Shown here one piece after another: positions 43,887-53,465 of a stretch of DNA of 64,000 nt. This stretch comes from Bartonella elizabethae F9251 = ATCC 49927 (lineage in GTDB: Bacteria > Pseudomonadota > Alphaproteobacteria > Rhizobiales > Rhizobiaceae), in assembly GCF_000518165.1 (NCBI RefSeq), contig NZ_JADB01000004.1:1-64000 (forward strand), given 5' to 3'. A model generated the notes under the pieces. It was not told where the DNA came from. It searched no databases and saw only the letters and a list, made by a program, of their open reading frames with translations. Within the stretch, counting starts at the first letter, position 1. Each line of letters opens with the position of its first letter. A program made the translations under genes and the position numbers.

Positions 43887-44825
43887 ATGAAAAAAAGTGC
43901 AAGTTTAGATGCAATGATTGTGCTGCTGAAAGTGGTAACAGAAGTGAGCCATTTACGTGTTCTTAGGCTTTTGCATCATGAAGATTTAACAATCCCTGAT
44001 TTTATTTTTATCCTTGATCAGTCACAAGCGTGTATATCACGATATTTATGTGTATTGTACGAAGCACAATTGATTGAGCGTTATCAGAAGGGAGGCTGTC
44101 TTTATTTTAAGCTTTGTCATGACTTTTGGGGTAAAGACATTGTGAAGGGTATTCTTTCGGCTTTGCCACAGCACGATGTGTTGTTAGCGCATGATTTAGA
44201 ACGTTTGAAGGATGTCAAAAAGCAGCGTCAAAAAACAAAAAAGCAGCATTTTTTACAAAATACGTTGCAATGGGATGTCTTACGATCATTCTATATGGCA
44301 GATCATGGTGTCGAAAAAGCTTTACTTAAAATCGTAGGTGATAAGCCATTTCAAACGATGCTGAATATTGGAATAGGTGGAGATTCTGTCTTAAAATTGT
44401 TTTCTGGTCTTTATACGCATGCGATTGAAATCGTGCTTGATCGTGATGTTTTGTATTTGCCGGTTGGAGATACAACTTTTGATTTAGTCATCCTTCATTG
44501 GGTTTTACATTTTCTTGAAAACCCTGAAGGGGCTCTTCATAAGATATCAGATGTGTTGCGTCCTCATGGGCGTTTATTGATTGTAGATTTTTGTTATCAT
44601 GAAGTTCAGTCTTCACATTCTGATCAAGCGCCTATGCATTTTGGATTTTCAGCTTCACAAATAGAACAATGGCTTAAAAATGCGGGATTTGTTTTAGAGC
44701 AAACGATTTGTCTTACTCCTATACAAAGTAAAAACAGTGAGTCGTGTGTGGTGACACTTTGGCTTGCTCGTGATCCGCGTTTATTGGTTGATGATATTCA
44801 AGATAAACAAATCGATTTTGCATAA
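43887..44825 (+). CDS. ArsR-type regulator fused to a shortened SAM-methyltransferase domain
   Basis: The 312-residue protein begins with a winged-helix ArsR domain (VSHLRVLRLLHHEDLTIPDF, then ACISRYLCVLYEAQLIERYQ and KGGCLYFKL). The C-terminal half is methyltransferase-like: TMLNIGIGGDSVLKLFSGL, then DRDVLYLPVGDTTFDLVILH, WVLHFLENPEGALHKISDVL and RPHGRLLIVDF. Compared with the usual rhizobial fusion, the acidic motif after beta-2 and about 30-40 residues up to the LP.GD motif are missing. The glycine motif is weak, so SAM binding may be lost. In relatives this gene regulates methionine/folate genes next to metF, which is absent here. Confidence 0.75.
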   Translation: MKKSASLDAMIVLLKVVTEVSHLRVLRLLHHEDLTIPDFIFILDQSQACISRYLCVLYEAQLIERYQKGGCLYFKLCHDFWGKDIVKGILSALPQHDVLLAHDLERLKDVKKQRQKTKKQHFLQNTLQWDVLRSFYMADHGVEKALLKIVGDKPFQTMLNIGIGGDSVLKLFSGLYTHAIEIVLDRDVLYLPVGDTTFDLVILHWVLHFLENPEGALHKISDVLRPHGRLLIVDFCYHEVQSSHSDQAPMHFGFSASQIEQWLKNAGFVLEQTICLTPIQSKNSESCVVTLWLARDPRLLVDDIQDKQIDFA

Positions 44826-45441
44826 ATCGCTTTTGTTAATGTACTGTATTCTCAGATTTCTCTAAATAACATATAGGGATGTGTTGGCTATTGTAGGGTA
44901 GTTTATCGTTATTGGGAATGATTATAGGGTATGATTCGAAATAAATACCTTCAGAGGGTTCATTTGTTTCATAAGCTATTTCAATTCTTTATTGATGCTA
45001 GCAGTCAAGAGATTTGACAATATTTTTAAAGTGTCATTTTCAGAAATTTTCATGAAGATAGATAAGACTTTTTCCCTTTAATTTATTGTTTTTTATTGAA
45101 ATAATTCATCTGTTCTTTTGAGCAGGTGTTTCTGCTTTTATTGTATAAGGCTTAAAGACGACGTTTTTCTTTTGTGGTGATCGCTGCTGGGCAAGTGATT
45201 CTGCTGATTCTATTTTTTATAGGGCGAATATATACAGATTACTTATTTTTTAATGATGATCATCAGAGCTGTAAAAGAAATTATTATAAAAAACTATAAT
45301 GGCTGTCGATTCTGATTGATGTTTCTTGGAATAAAATTGCTTCAAATTGGGTCATTTTGAATTTTTTTTGCCTAAATTTCACCATTTTTAAACAATTTAT
45401 AATTCTTTTGTGTTTTTTTGCGTAGGAGATGATAAGAATTT
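44826..45441. other. Gap, nothing recognised
   Basis: About 620 AT-rich bases. A minus-strand 66-codon frame at 45284-45484 overlaps the small-RNA promoter and has no ribosome site. No gene supported. Confidence 0.5.
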
Positions 45442-45470
45442 CTTGTTGTTTAAAGCATTTTATTCCATAG
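45442..45470 (+). promoter_or_regulatory. Candidate promoter of the C-tract small RNA, possibly heat-shock type
   Basis: CTTGTT (45442-45447), 17 bp, CCATAG (45465-45470) resembles the alphaproteobacterial RpoH pattern (CTTGAA...CCATNT) better than the sigma-70 one. Predicted start near 45478. Moderate evidence only. Confidence 0.35.
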
Positions 45471-45477
45471 CAAGAAT

Positions 45478-45598
45478 ATTGCATCGGCTATCTTAGTGGT
45501 TGATGCGAGAGGACGATCGGGGAACCTCCTCCCCCCCCCCCGCGTGGATCCCCTAGATTGTCTGGCCTGACTGAGGATTTCCTCAGTCAGGTTTTTTT
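45478..45598 (+). ncRNA. Probable small RNA with a C-rich anti-Shine-Dalgarno loop
   Basis: About 120 nt end in a strong terminator. The first hairpin is GGGGA..CC (45519-45526) with GG.TCCCC (45546-45553) and shows a loop of TCCT followed by eleven C (45531-45541). CCUCCUCCC-type loops are known from alphaproteobacterial small RNAs that pair with ribosome-binding sites, such as the alpha-r14/cuckoo group; assignment to that group is inference. An 11-C run is exceptional in this AT-rich DNA and may vary in length. No coding frame fits. Confidence 0.65.
45566..45598 (+). terminator. Strong intrinsic terminator of the C-tract small RNA
   Basis: CCTGACTGAGG (45566-45576) and CCTCAGTCAGG (45581-45591) form an 11-bp perfect stem with loop ATTT, followed by seven T. 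Confidence 0.95.
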
Positions 45599-45815
45599 GT
45601 AAATTATTTTTAGGGTTTTGTAAGGTGTTCTCAAGAGCCTTAAAAGGCGTGGCATTTACTGTTGTGTAGTTTGTCGTACTAGGGGGATAAGAGTTTATTG
45701 AGTGGTTAGTGTTATCGAATTCATTTTCAATGATGAGAGTTTTTCTTTATTGAAAAATCGTTGAATGTTATAAAGGGAATCTGTGTTTGATTCTGTAATC
45801 TTTAGGTAAGAGATA

Positions 45816-46190
45816 ATGGGATTTTTCTCCAGTCGTATTGCTTTAATTTTATTTATGTTTCTTATTTTGGGCATTAGCGTTTTTGCATCTCGCAGTGTTG
45901 TTGTTCAAAAGTTTTTTTCCAGTTACACCTCTTCTTCTCAACAGGTTGAGGTAACAGAGGAGTGGTTGCTAGAGAGATGGTCGATGGCTTTCCCAGATAT
46001 TATTGTGCATCTTTCTAAGATGAGTCCTCAACAGCAAGAACAGTTTATTGAGCAAGTGCGTCGCGATGCGATTTCATTTGCTGCTGGAAATGGTCAGAGT
46101 CGTGAGAAGGCGCATAAGTTTGGTGAAACTGTTGCTATGGCTCTCTCAAAAGCAATGTCTCGTCCAGCCATTGCGAATGCTTATTTTTAA
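45816..46190 (+). CDS. Hypothetical membrane-anchored or secreted protein
   Basis: The 124-residue protein starts MGFFSSRIALILFMFLILGI, a signal-anchor or signal peptide possibly cut after VFASR. The rest is a helical soluble domain: EEWLLERWSMAFPDIIVHLS, KMSPQQQEQFIEQVRRDAI and KAHKFGETVAMALSKAMSRP. I do not recognise it. The frame is intact and AGAGATA precedes the ATG. It lies 217 bp after the small-RNA terminator and is followed by a 1.4-kb gap, so it is an isolated gene. Confidence 0.6.
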   Translation: MGFFSSRIALILFMFLILGISVFASRSVVVQKFFSSYTSSSQQVEVTEEWLLERWSMAFPDIIVHLSKMSPQQQEQFIEQVRRDAISFAAGNGQSREKAHKFGETVAMALSKAMSRPAIANAYF

Positions 46191-47589
46191 AGTCGCGCTT
46201 TTGGATTTTATTTTAAGGGGCAGAGCTTTTTGTAAAGTTTTGCAAGGCGCGAGAGAAATAATTAATTTGTAAGATAATTAGAAAAATTATCTTATTTGGA
46301 AGGTAATCAATCAAAATAAAAATAGGGTTGCGATCATTATAAGAGTGGTCGCAAGTTTGTCGGTGACGCTTCAGATGAATTCCCATTATCGATGGCTAAA
46401 ATAACAAAAGGAATAAAAACAGCTCAAATCAAGGCAGTATTTTCATAAAGGGTGAGAATAATCTGAGAGCGTTCATTTGTAGAAAAGAAAAGGCATGAAT
46501 TGCTGTAACAAAACACGTTAAGCACAATTTTATATGCCCGTTATTTCTTGTTTGATAGGAAGATCGAAAATTCTCAAAAGGCTTGAGTTACCTTTTTCTT
46601 GCAGATTTTAGGTGTTGATTTACTTGTATAGTTTCTGGAGATGAGGCGTAAGGCTGGTAAGATGTTAATCTAGGATCAGGCAAAAAATATTTGGATGAGG
46701 ATGAGAGATCCATTTTCCTTCAAAAGGCTTTGAGGGGATTGCATTTTCGAGAATTAAAAAACAGACAAAAATAATCGTTAAGCTTTGTTGTAGGAATAAA
46801 AAAGATATTATTTTATAACGTTCATTTATCATTTTACATGTGAAGTAAGGATCTCGCATATTGCGAAATTCTCTTTTTTTCAATCTGTTAAAGCAATCAA
46901 AAGCAGTTTTTGCACAACACAAAGCGACGAGCTTTTGTGGATAAAAGCTCTTTTTAGAAAGGAGTAAAAAGCTTTTTTGAGTCATCTCAAATATCAAAGG
47001 CTATTGTAATATTTTGAATGCGTAAAGAGTGTGAATATTTTATATATCTATGAGCTTTTTATGCACAATGATAGGTTTTTTGATTGTCTTTGGTTGATGG
47101 TTTATAGGGTATAAAAAGTATTGTGGGCATTTATTGGCGAGTGGGAAGCATTAATAATGGTTTTTATTTTTTGTAAAATTTTTTTCAATATCGGGGATCT
47201 TTGGTAAAGATTGTCTTGTCTCTGCATTACTTTGTAGAATTGATCTTAATAAAGAATTTAATCATCATTTGTAAAAAATATTATGTATCTTTATTGCTAT
47301 TTTGTACTATAGAAATTGAGTGATACAGCAGAAATAATAGAGATATATAGAGTATATCATTTTATTGAATATACTATAAGATCAAATATATTCTCTTTAT
47401 TTTTTTTATTTTATGATATAGGACAATCTATAATTTGTGCATAAAGAGATTTTCTTTTGATAGAGAATTTTATCTTGAAATTGTCTTAGTATTTCCTTTT
47501 TCAAGCCGTTCTTTTGCTTTCTTTTTTTGTACAATGCGCTTGCAAACTATTGGCGAATAGAATTTGAGAATGTTGTGAAGAGAAAGAAA
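46191..47589. other. 1.4-kb AT-rich gap
   Basis: TTGCGATCA and TGGTCGCAA (46328-46354) form a 9-bp hairpin that could end the upstream transcript. A 110-codon minus frame (46665-46997) contains a signal-peptide-like start MINERYKIISFLFLQQSLTI but only about 30 residues after it; it may be a truncated secreted-protein gene. No other gene is seen. Confidence 0.4.
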
Positions 47590-48099
47590 ATGCAATTTTT
47601 AAAAAACTTGTTAAATACAGCGTGTGCTGTATTTTTTATATTCGATATAAACTGGACTCATAGTGCCTTAAATATTGCAGAATCAAAAGAGGGCTCAGTG
47701 ATTGTTGCTTCTAAGACACCTGCACGTCCTTATGAGTTTCTTATTCAGAAACTTGCAACGAAGCATAATGTTCCCGTTAATTTAGCCCATGCTGTTGTAA
47801 AAGTTGAAAGTAATTATAAGGCAAGCATAAAAGGGGCCGCGGGCGAAATAGGTTTGATGCAAATAAAACCCTCTACGGCACGAGGGTTGGGCTTTAGTGG
47901 TTCTGTAAAAGATTTGTACGATCCTGCGACCAATCTTGAATATGGTATGCGTTATTTGGCACGGGCCTATAAACTCAGTGGGGGAAGTACGTGTGGTACA
48001 ATTCTTAAGTATAATGCAGGACATGCTGCAAAAAAAATGAATTCCATTTCGGCGAAATATTGCGCAAAAGTGAAAATGTATTTGGCTTCATTAAAATAA
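47590..48099 (+). CDS. Lytic transglycosylase (SLT domain), secreted
   Basis: The product is 169 residues from the ATG at 47590; the frame extends to a TTG at 47527 that would spoil the signal peptide. The N-terminus MQFLKNLLNTACAVFFIFDI is a signal sequence. The SLT domain has the catalytic glutamate in AHAVVKVESNYKASIKGAAG, then EIGLMQIKPSTARGLGF, DLYDPATNLEYGMRYLARAY and ILKYNAGHAAKKM. It cleaves glycan strands of peptidoglycan in the periplasm. Its position just before the cell-wall cluster is fitting, although rnpB lies between. Confidence 0.88.
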   Translation: MQFLKNLLNTACAVFFIFDINWTHSALNIAESKEGSVIVASKTPARPYEFLIQKLATKHNVPVNLAHAVVKVESNYKASIKGAAGEIGLMQIKPSTARGLGFSGSVKDLYDPATNLEYGMRYLARAYKLSGGSTCGTILKYNAGHAAKKMNSISAKYCAKVKMYLASLK

Positions 48100-48191
48100 C
48101 AACAAAGTAATAACGTTTTTTAAAAGGGATTGGCTATAAAATATTTTCAGATGCTATTTTCACAGAGCAGAAAATGTTTTATAAGTTAATA

Positions 48192-48582
48192 CGTCAGTCG
48201 GCTGGGCAGCCGCGCTTGTCCAATGCTGAAAAGCGGCAGGTGAGGAAAGTCCGGGCTCCATGGAAAGACGGTGCCGGGTAACACCCGGCGGGGGTGACCC
48301 TAGGGAAAGTGCCACAGAAAGCAAACCGCCTATTTTTATAGGTAAGGGTGAAAGGGTGGAGTAAGAGCCCACCGCGCATTCAGTAATGAATGTGGCAAGG
48401 TAAACCCCACCGGGAGCAAGACCAAATAGAAATGACGTGCAAGATTTAATTTGCAGCCGATTTCCGGGCGAGTCATTCGGGTAGGTTGCACGAGGCGGAT
48501 GGTAACATCCGTCCTAGATGAATGGTTGCCATGTAAAGTATAAGCTTTACACTACAGAACCCGGCTTATAGGCCGACTGATA
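48192..48582 (+). ncRNA. rnpB: RNase P RNA
   Basis: The 5' CAGTCGGC (P1) pairs with GCCGACTG at 48572-48579. The conserved blocks are all present: GAGGAAAGTCCGGGCTCC, CAGAAAGCAAACCGCC, GTAAGGGTGAAAGGG, AGAGCCCACCGCGC, GGCAAGGTAAACCCCACC and the 3' ACAGAACCCGGCTTATAGGC. Type A architecture, about 390 nt. It processes tRNA 5' ends with the RnpA protein, whose gene is not here. Confidence 0.97.
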
Positions 48583-48848
48583 TTTTATGGATAATACGCG
48601 ATATTTTGTATGTTCAATGACATATGATCTTTTATGGAGTTTGCGTTTTAAATGAACACTTGAATGAAAGAGTGTTTTAAAAAACTATAACATTTCTTTA
48701 AGTATAATACGTTAGGATGTGTCTTGGAATATCTTTAACTTTTTTCTTTCATGGTGATGTATATGAAAGTTGAGGGTTCGTTATTCTGGTATCGGTTGCC
48801 ATGAGGGCGCTGTTGATTTGAAATAGCATAACTTCAAGACGGATTATT

Positions 48849-49847
48849 TTGACAAAACAGGATCAAAGAGCTGAACGCCATATTCCAGTGTTGTTGCAGC
48901 CAGTTTTGGCTGGGCTTATGCCATTGGTTGGAGCAAAAGTGATTGATGGCACCTTTGGTGCTGGTGGTTATACGCGCGCCTTGTTAAAGGCAGGGGCACA
49001 AGTGATTGCTCTTGATCGTGATCCTCATGCCATTGCTGCGGGACAATCCCTTGTTGATGAATTTTTTCCACGGCTTCGTTTGGTCCATATGGAATTTTCA
49101 CAGCTCGATCGTGTTGTTGAAGAGAAGGTGGATGCGGTTATTTTGGATATTGGTGTCTCTTCAATGCAGCTTGACGAAGCAGAAAGAGGCTTTTCTTTTC
49201 AAAAAGATGGTCCCTTAGATATGCGAATGGCTCAGACGGGTTTTACAGCCAGTGATGTTGTCAATCATTTAAAAGCAAAGGATTTAGCGCGTATTTTTAA
49301 GATATTAGGAGAAGAGCGTTATGCAGGGCGAATTGCACGAATGATTGAAAAGCGTCGTGCTGTTCAGCCTTTTTTGCGTACAGGTGATTTAGCTTATGCT
49401 ATCGAAGCGTTGGTAGGGCGCAAGCCAGGAGATCGCATTCATCCTGCAACACGTGTATTTCAAGCTCTTCGTATCTATGTTAATGATGAAATCGGTGAAT
49501 TAGCGCGTGGTTTATTTGCTGCTGAACGCATTTTAAAAGCTGGAGGCCGTTTGGGGGTTGTCAGTTTTCATTCTCTTGAAGATCGTATGGTTAAAAGATT
49601 TTTTGTCTCTCGTTCTGGAGAAGGTATGAGATCACGCCATTTACCTGAAATAAAGCATTCGCCAGCAACATTTTTCCCTTTGTTTAAAGGAGGAATAACG
49701 GCCAATAAAGAGGAGTTACAGAAAAATCCTCGTTCACGTTCTGCAAGATTGCGTATGGGGGTGAGAACTGACGCAGAGGCTCTTGGGGAAGATATGAAAT
49801 TATTTGGTTTAGCAGAAATTGCCAGTTTTGAAGGTGGCAAGAAATGA
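48849..49847 (+). CDS. rsmH: 16S rRNA m4C1402 methyltransferase RsmH
   Basis: The 332-residue protein starts at TTG 48849 with GACGGA upstream. SAM motifs are [32 protein letters not shown] and ALDRDPHAI. Further family blocks are [47 protein letters not shown]-like [19 protein letters not shown], and [18 protein letters not shown]. It is the first gene of the division cluster. The usual mraZ upstream is absent; 48583-48848 contains no frame for it. The stop overlaps ftsL by 4 nt. Confidence 0.95.
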   Translation: MTKQDQRAERHIPVLLQPVLAGLMPLVGAKVIDGTFGAGGYTRALLKAGAQVIALDRDPHAIAAGQSLVDEFFPRLRLVHMEFSQLDRVVEEKVDAVILDIGVSSMQLDEAERGFSFQKDGPLDMRMAQTGFTASDVVNHLKAKDLARIFKILGEERYAGRIARMIEKRRAVQPFLRTGDLAYAIEALVGRKPGDRIHPATRVFQALRIYVNDEIGELARGLFAAERILKAGGRLGVVSFHSLEDRMVKRFFVSRSGEGMRSRHLPEIKHSPATFFPLFKGGITANKEELQKNPRSRSARLRMGVRTDAEALGEDMKLFGLAEIASFEGGKK

Positions 49848-50251
49848 CAGTTTTCCGTACATTTGATATGATTTTAGTGATGATTATGATTTGTATGGCA
49901 GGCCTTACTTATAAAGTAAAATATGATGTTCAAAAACGTATGAGTGAGGTTCGTCATCTTGAGCATGAAATTGCTGCAGCAAAAAATACGGTGAGTTTGC
50001 TTCATGCTGAGTGGGCTGTCATGATAAGGCCTTCACGCATGCAAAAACTTGCGAAACGTTATCAAAAACAACTTGGGTTAGAGGTTATACAGCCGCATCA
50101 AATCGTGGAGCTTAAAGATATTCCGGTACGAGAACACGATCCAATTGAAGAAATAATTAAACAAAATATCTTGGAAGATCATCAGGATATTTTGGCAAAT
50201 AATCGGGCTTCTCAAGTCAATCGCGTTGTTCAAAAAGGCGCACAGCAATGA
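49844..50251 (+). CDS. ftsL: Cell division protein FtsL (short bitopic, coiled coil)
   Basis: The 135-residue protein has one N-terminal membrane helix ([20 protein letters not shown]) and a periplasmic coiled coil ([20 protein letters not shown]). It ends with a basic, non-conserved tail. Position between rsmH and ftsI, with 4-nt overlaps at both ends, identifies it as FtsL even though sequence similarity in this family is low. It acts with FtsB and FtsQ in activating septal peptidoglycan synthesis. Confidence 0.85.
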   Translation: MTVFRTFDMILVMIMICMAGLTYKVKYDVQKRMSEVRHLEHEIAAAKNTVSLLHAEWAVMIRPSRMQKLAKRYQKQLGLEVIQPHQIVELKDIPVREHDPIEEIIKQNILEDHQDILANNRASQVNRVVQKGAQQ

Positions 50252-51990
50252 AATCGTCCTTTTTATTCTCAAAGAAAAAAAAGTGCTTAAAGGATTCGTT
50301 GAATCATCATCATGTTTCTGTTCGTCGTTCGTACTCTAGTCGTCCACGGTTACTTTTTTCGTTGTTCTGCTTTTTAATTTTATATGGCATCATGGGAGCT
50401 TGCCTTATTTCTTACGGGCTGGAAGGTGGACAGATTGAAGAAGCAAAGGGACCAAGCATTCTGCAATTGACGGCACGACCTGATATTGTTGATCGTAATG
50501 GTCGTTTATTAGCAACAGATATTAAAACCTATTCACTTTTTGCTGAGCCACGGCGTATTATTGATGTGGATGAAACAATTGAATTGCTTTCAACAGTTTT
50601 GCCTGATCTCAATTGGCAGGAAACTTATAAGCGTTTAAAAAGAAAAACCGGTTTTTCTTGGATACAGCGTGGGTTAACACCCATGCAGAAAACGCAAATT
50701 ATGGCTCTTGGTATTCCAGGAATTGGTTTTCGGACTGAAATTCGTCGTTTTTATCCCGATGGACCTATAACTTCCCATATTCTCGGCATGGTCAATGTGG
50801 ATAATCAGGGCATTGCAGGTATGGAAAAATATATTGATGATACGGGGTTGAGTGCTCTGCGTGCTGCTGGTCTTGCCGTGGAAGAATCATTAAAACAAGT
50901 TCAGCTTTCGATTGATGTGCGACTTCAGGCAATTGTTCATGATGAACTTATTCAGGCTATGAAGCGTTATAAGGCGATTGCTGCAGGCGCTGTTATTTTA
51001 AATATACACACGGGGGAAATTTTGGCTTTGGCATCACTCCCAGATTTTGATCCTGGAAACCCTATTGAAGCTTTAAAAAGTGATCGTCTTAATCGGATGA
51101 CAGCTGGAACCTTTGAAATGGGATCGATCATTAAAAGTTTTACGACTGCTATGGCTCTTGATTCCGATATTTTTCATTTAAACAGTGTTATTGATGCTTC
51201 AAGGCCCATAAAAGCAAGTAGTGGCTATACGATTCATGATTTTCACGGAAAAAATCGTCCCTTAACGTTATGGGAGGTTTTTATTTATTCTTCCAACATT
51301 GGTTCTGCTAAAGAGGCATTAGCGATAGGGATTGATAAACATCGCAGTTTTTTGCAAAAACTTGGGCTTTTGGATCGTCTTACAACAGAATTGCCTGAAG
51401 TTGCCCATCCTATTGTGCCTCATCATTGGAAGGATATTCATTCTATGACAATTTCTTTTGGGCATGGTATGGCAACAACACCCTTACAAACAGCCGTTGG
51501 GGCTGCTGCTTTAATGAATGGTGGTTGGTTGATTGAGCCGACATTTTTAAAACGGACAAAAAAACAAACTTTGCATCATGCAAAACAGGTTTTGAAGGCC
51601 AAAACAAGTCAAAATATGCGTTACCTTTATAAATTAAATAGTGATATTGGGTCTGGACGTAATGCAAAAGTAGAAGGCTATCGAGTGGGCGGAAAAACCG
51701 GAACAGCTGAGAAAGTTGAAAATGGAAAATATTCTAAAACAAAAAATTTCAATAGTTTTCTGGCTGCTTTTCCGATTGATGATCCTGCTTATGTTGTTTT
51801 AACAATTATTGATGAACCTAAGCCAGAAGAGGGAAAAAATTCCGCAACAGCAGGGATGAATGCTGGACCAATGCTTGCAAATATTGTTCGTCGTTCAGCC
51901 AGTTTTCTTGGTGTAAAGCCGGATTTTAAAAAAGAATATGAGCCTTTTTTAGGTAAAAAGAACCATTCAAGTTTTGTTAAACAGCGGTAA
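50248..51990 (+). CDS. ftsI: Septal transpeptidase, penicillin-binding protein 3 (FtsI)
   Basis: The 580-residue protein has one membrane helix (about 35-57), a PBP dimerisation domain beginning ARPDIVDRNGRLLATDIKTY, and a transpeptidase domain. The active-site boxes are intact: S293-IIK (EMGSIIKSFTT), SSN at 348-350 and KTG at 483-485 (GGKTGTAEK). It cross-links septal peptidoglycan with FtsW. The start overlaps ftsL by 4 nt. Confidence 0.95.
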   Translation: MKSSFLFSKKKKCLKDSLNHHHVSVRRSYSSRPRLLFSLFCFLILYGIMGACLISYGLEGGQIEEAKGPSILQLTARPDIVDRNGRLLATDIKTYSLFAEPRRIIDVDETIELLSTVLPDLNWQETYKRLKRKTGFSWIQRGLTPMQKTQIMALGIPGIGFRTEIRRFYPDGPITSHILGMVNVDNQGIAGMEKYIDDTGLSALRAAGLAVEESLKQVQLSIDVRLQAIVHDELIQAMKRYKAIAAGAVILNIHTGEILALASLPDFDPGNPIEALKSDRLNRMTAGTFEMGSIIKSFTTAMALDSDIFHLNSVIDASRPIKASSGYTIHDFHGKNRPLTLWEVFIYSSNIGSAKEALAIGIDKHRSFLQKLGLLDRLTTELPEVAHPIVPHHWKDIHSMTISFGHGMATTPLQTAVGAAALMNGGWLIEPTFLKRTKKQTLHHAKQVLKAKTSQNMRYLYKLNSDIGSGRNAKVEGYRVGGKTGTAEKVENGKYSKTKNFNSFLAAFPIDDPAYVVLTIIDEPKPEEGKNSATAGMNAGPMLANIVRRSASFLGVKPDFKKEYEPFLGKKNHSSFVKQR

Positions 51991-52013
51991 AATGAATATA
52001 AAGGTGCGTCGTT

Positions 52014-53465
52014 ATGTTGTTTGGAACAGTTTTTACAGAATGTCTTGAAGATCAGAAGCTTTCTTCAATGGAAATAACAGGAATCAGTGCAGATTCTCGA
52101 CAAGTTTTGCCGGGCTATGTTTTTGTTGCTGTTCAAGGAAAACAAGGGGATGGAAGAGACTATATCAATGATGCGATAAAGCGGGGAGCATGCGCAATCG
52201 TTACGGATTGTGAGGCTGTACTTGAGGATTTAGCTGTTCCTTTTTTACGTGTTTTGAATGTTCGACATAGTCTTGCGTTGGCCGCTGCACGTTTTTACGG
52301 TTCTCAGCCTAAAACGGTTGTTGCTGTAACGGGGACAAGTGGTAAAACATCTGTTGTCTCTTTTCTTCGGCAAATTTGGTCTCATGTTGGATTGTGTGCT
52401 GCCAGTATAGGAACAGTTGGTGTTGTTTCACCTCACCGGAATGATTATGGTTCTCTTACAACACCTGATCCGGTTGTCTTGCATCGTCTTCTTTGTGAAA
52501 TTTCTCATGAAGGTGTAACCCATGCAGCTCTTGAAGCTTCTTCACATGGGCTTGATCAAGGACGCCTTGATGGAGTCCGTTTAACGGCTGGTGCCTTTAC
52601 CAATTTAGGGCGAGATCACATGGATTATCACAAATGCGTAGAGGATTATTTGCGGGCTAAAATGAGGTTGTTTGATACACTTTTGCCTGTATCTGCTCCT
52701 GCTTTGATTTTTGCTGATGACGTTTATTCACAAAAAGTTATTGATGCTGTTACACAAGCGCGCCGCCGTGTCTTGACAATTGGACGTAAGGGACAATTTA
52801 TCACAATTAATCGCGTTGAACATCAACGCTCAAAACAGTGTATCGAATGTCGTGTGGAAAATAAGATTTATACATTTGACTTGCCTTTAGCTGGAAATTT
52901 TCAGGTAACCAATGCACTTGTGGCGGCAGGGCTGGCCCTTGCAACGGGACTTTCTCCTGATAAGGTTTTTTCTGCACTTGAAACTTTGCAGGGGGCTCCT
53001 GGTCGGTTGGAGTTTGTTGGAAAGACAGAAAATAATGCGCCTGTTTATATTGATTATGCGCATAAACCAGAAGCTTTGGAGCAGGTTTTGCTTTCTGTTC
53101 GTCCCTTTACGCAAGGACGTTTGGTTGTTGTTTTTGGTTGTGGAGGAGATCGAGATCAAGGAAAAAGAGCTTTGATGGGAAAAATTGCAGCGGATAAAGC
53201 GGATATTGTTATTGTAACGGATGATAATCCGCGTACAGAAATACCAGAAAAAATACGCAAGGATATTTTACAGGCGGTCCCAACAGCCACAGAGATAGCA
53301 GATCGTGGTGAAGCTATTTTTTATGCGGTAGGGCTTTTGAAAGCTGGTGATACACTCATCATTGCTGGAAAAGGTCATGAAGATGGCCAAATTATAGGGC
53401 AGACAACGTATCCTTTTTCAGATCGTCTGAAAGCGATAGAAGCTCTAGAGGACCGGAGGAAATGA
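52014..53465 (+). CDS. murE: UDP-MurNAc-tripeptide synthetase MurE
   Basis: The 483-residue ATP-dependent ligase has [20 protein letters not shown] at the N-terminus and the P-loop VTGTSGKTS (about 105-113). [15 protein letters not shown] and the Lys-containing [15 protein letters not shown] segment follow. The DNPR motif (TDDNPRTE) marks meso-diaminopimelate as the added amino acid. It adds the third residue of the peptide stem in the cytoplasm. The stop overlaps murF by 4 nt. Confidence 0.95.
   Translation: MLFGTVFTECLEDQKLSSMEITGISADSRQVLPGYVFVAVQGKQGDGRDYINDAIKRGACAIVTDCEAVLEDLAVPFLRVLNVRHSLALAAARFYGSQPKTVVAVTGTSGKTSVVSFLRQIWSHVGLCAASIGTVGVVSPHRNDYGSLTTPDPVVLHRLLCEISHEGVTHAALEASSHGLDQGRLDGVRLTAGAFTNLGRDHMDYHKCVEDYLRAKMRLFDTLLPVSAPALIFADDVYSQKVIDAVTQARRRVLTIGRKGQFITINRVEHQRSKQCIECRVENKIYTFDLPLAGNFQVTNALVAAGLALATGLSPDKVFSALETLQGAPGRLEFVGKTENNAPVYIDYAHKPEALEQVLLSVRPFTQGRLVVVFGCGGDRDQGKRALMGKIAADKADIVIVTDDNPRTEIPEKIRKDILQAVPTATEIADRGEAIFYAVGLLKAGDTLIIAGKGHEDGQIIGQTTYPFSDRLKAIEALEDRRK

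Noticed and set aside
46665-46997. 110-codon minus frame in the 1.4-kb gap
   Set aside because: Only the signal-like segment looks protein-like. No ribosome site was evident; at most a truncated relic.
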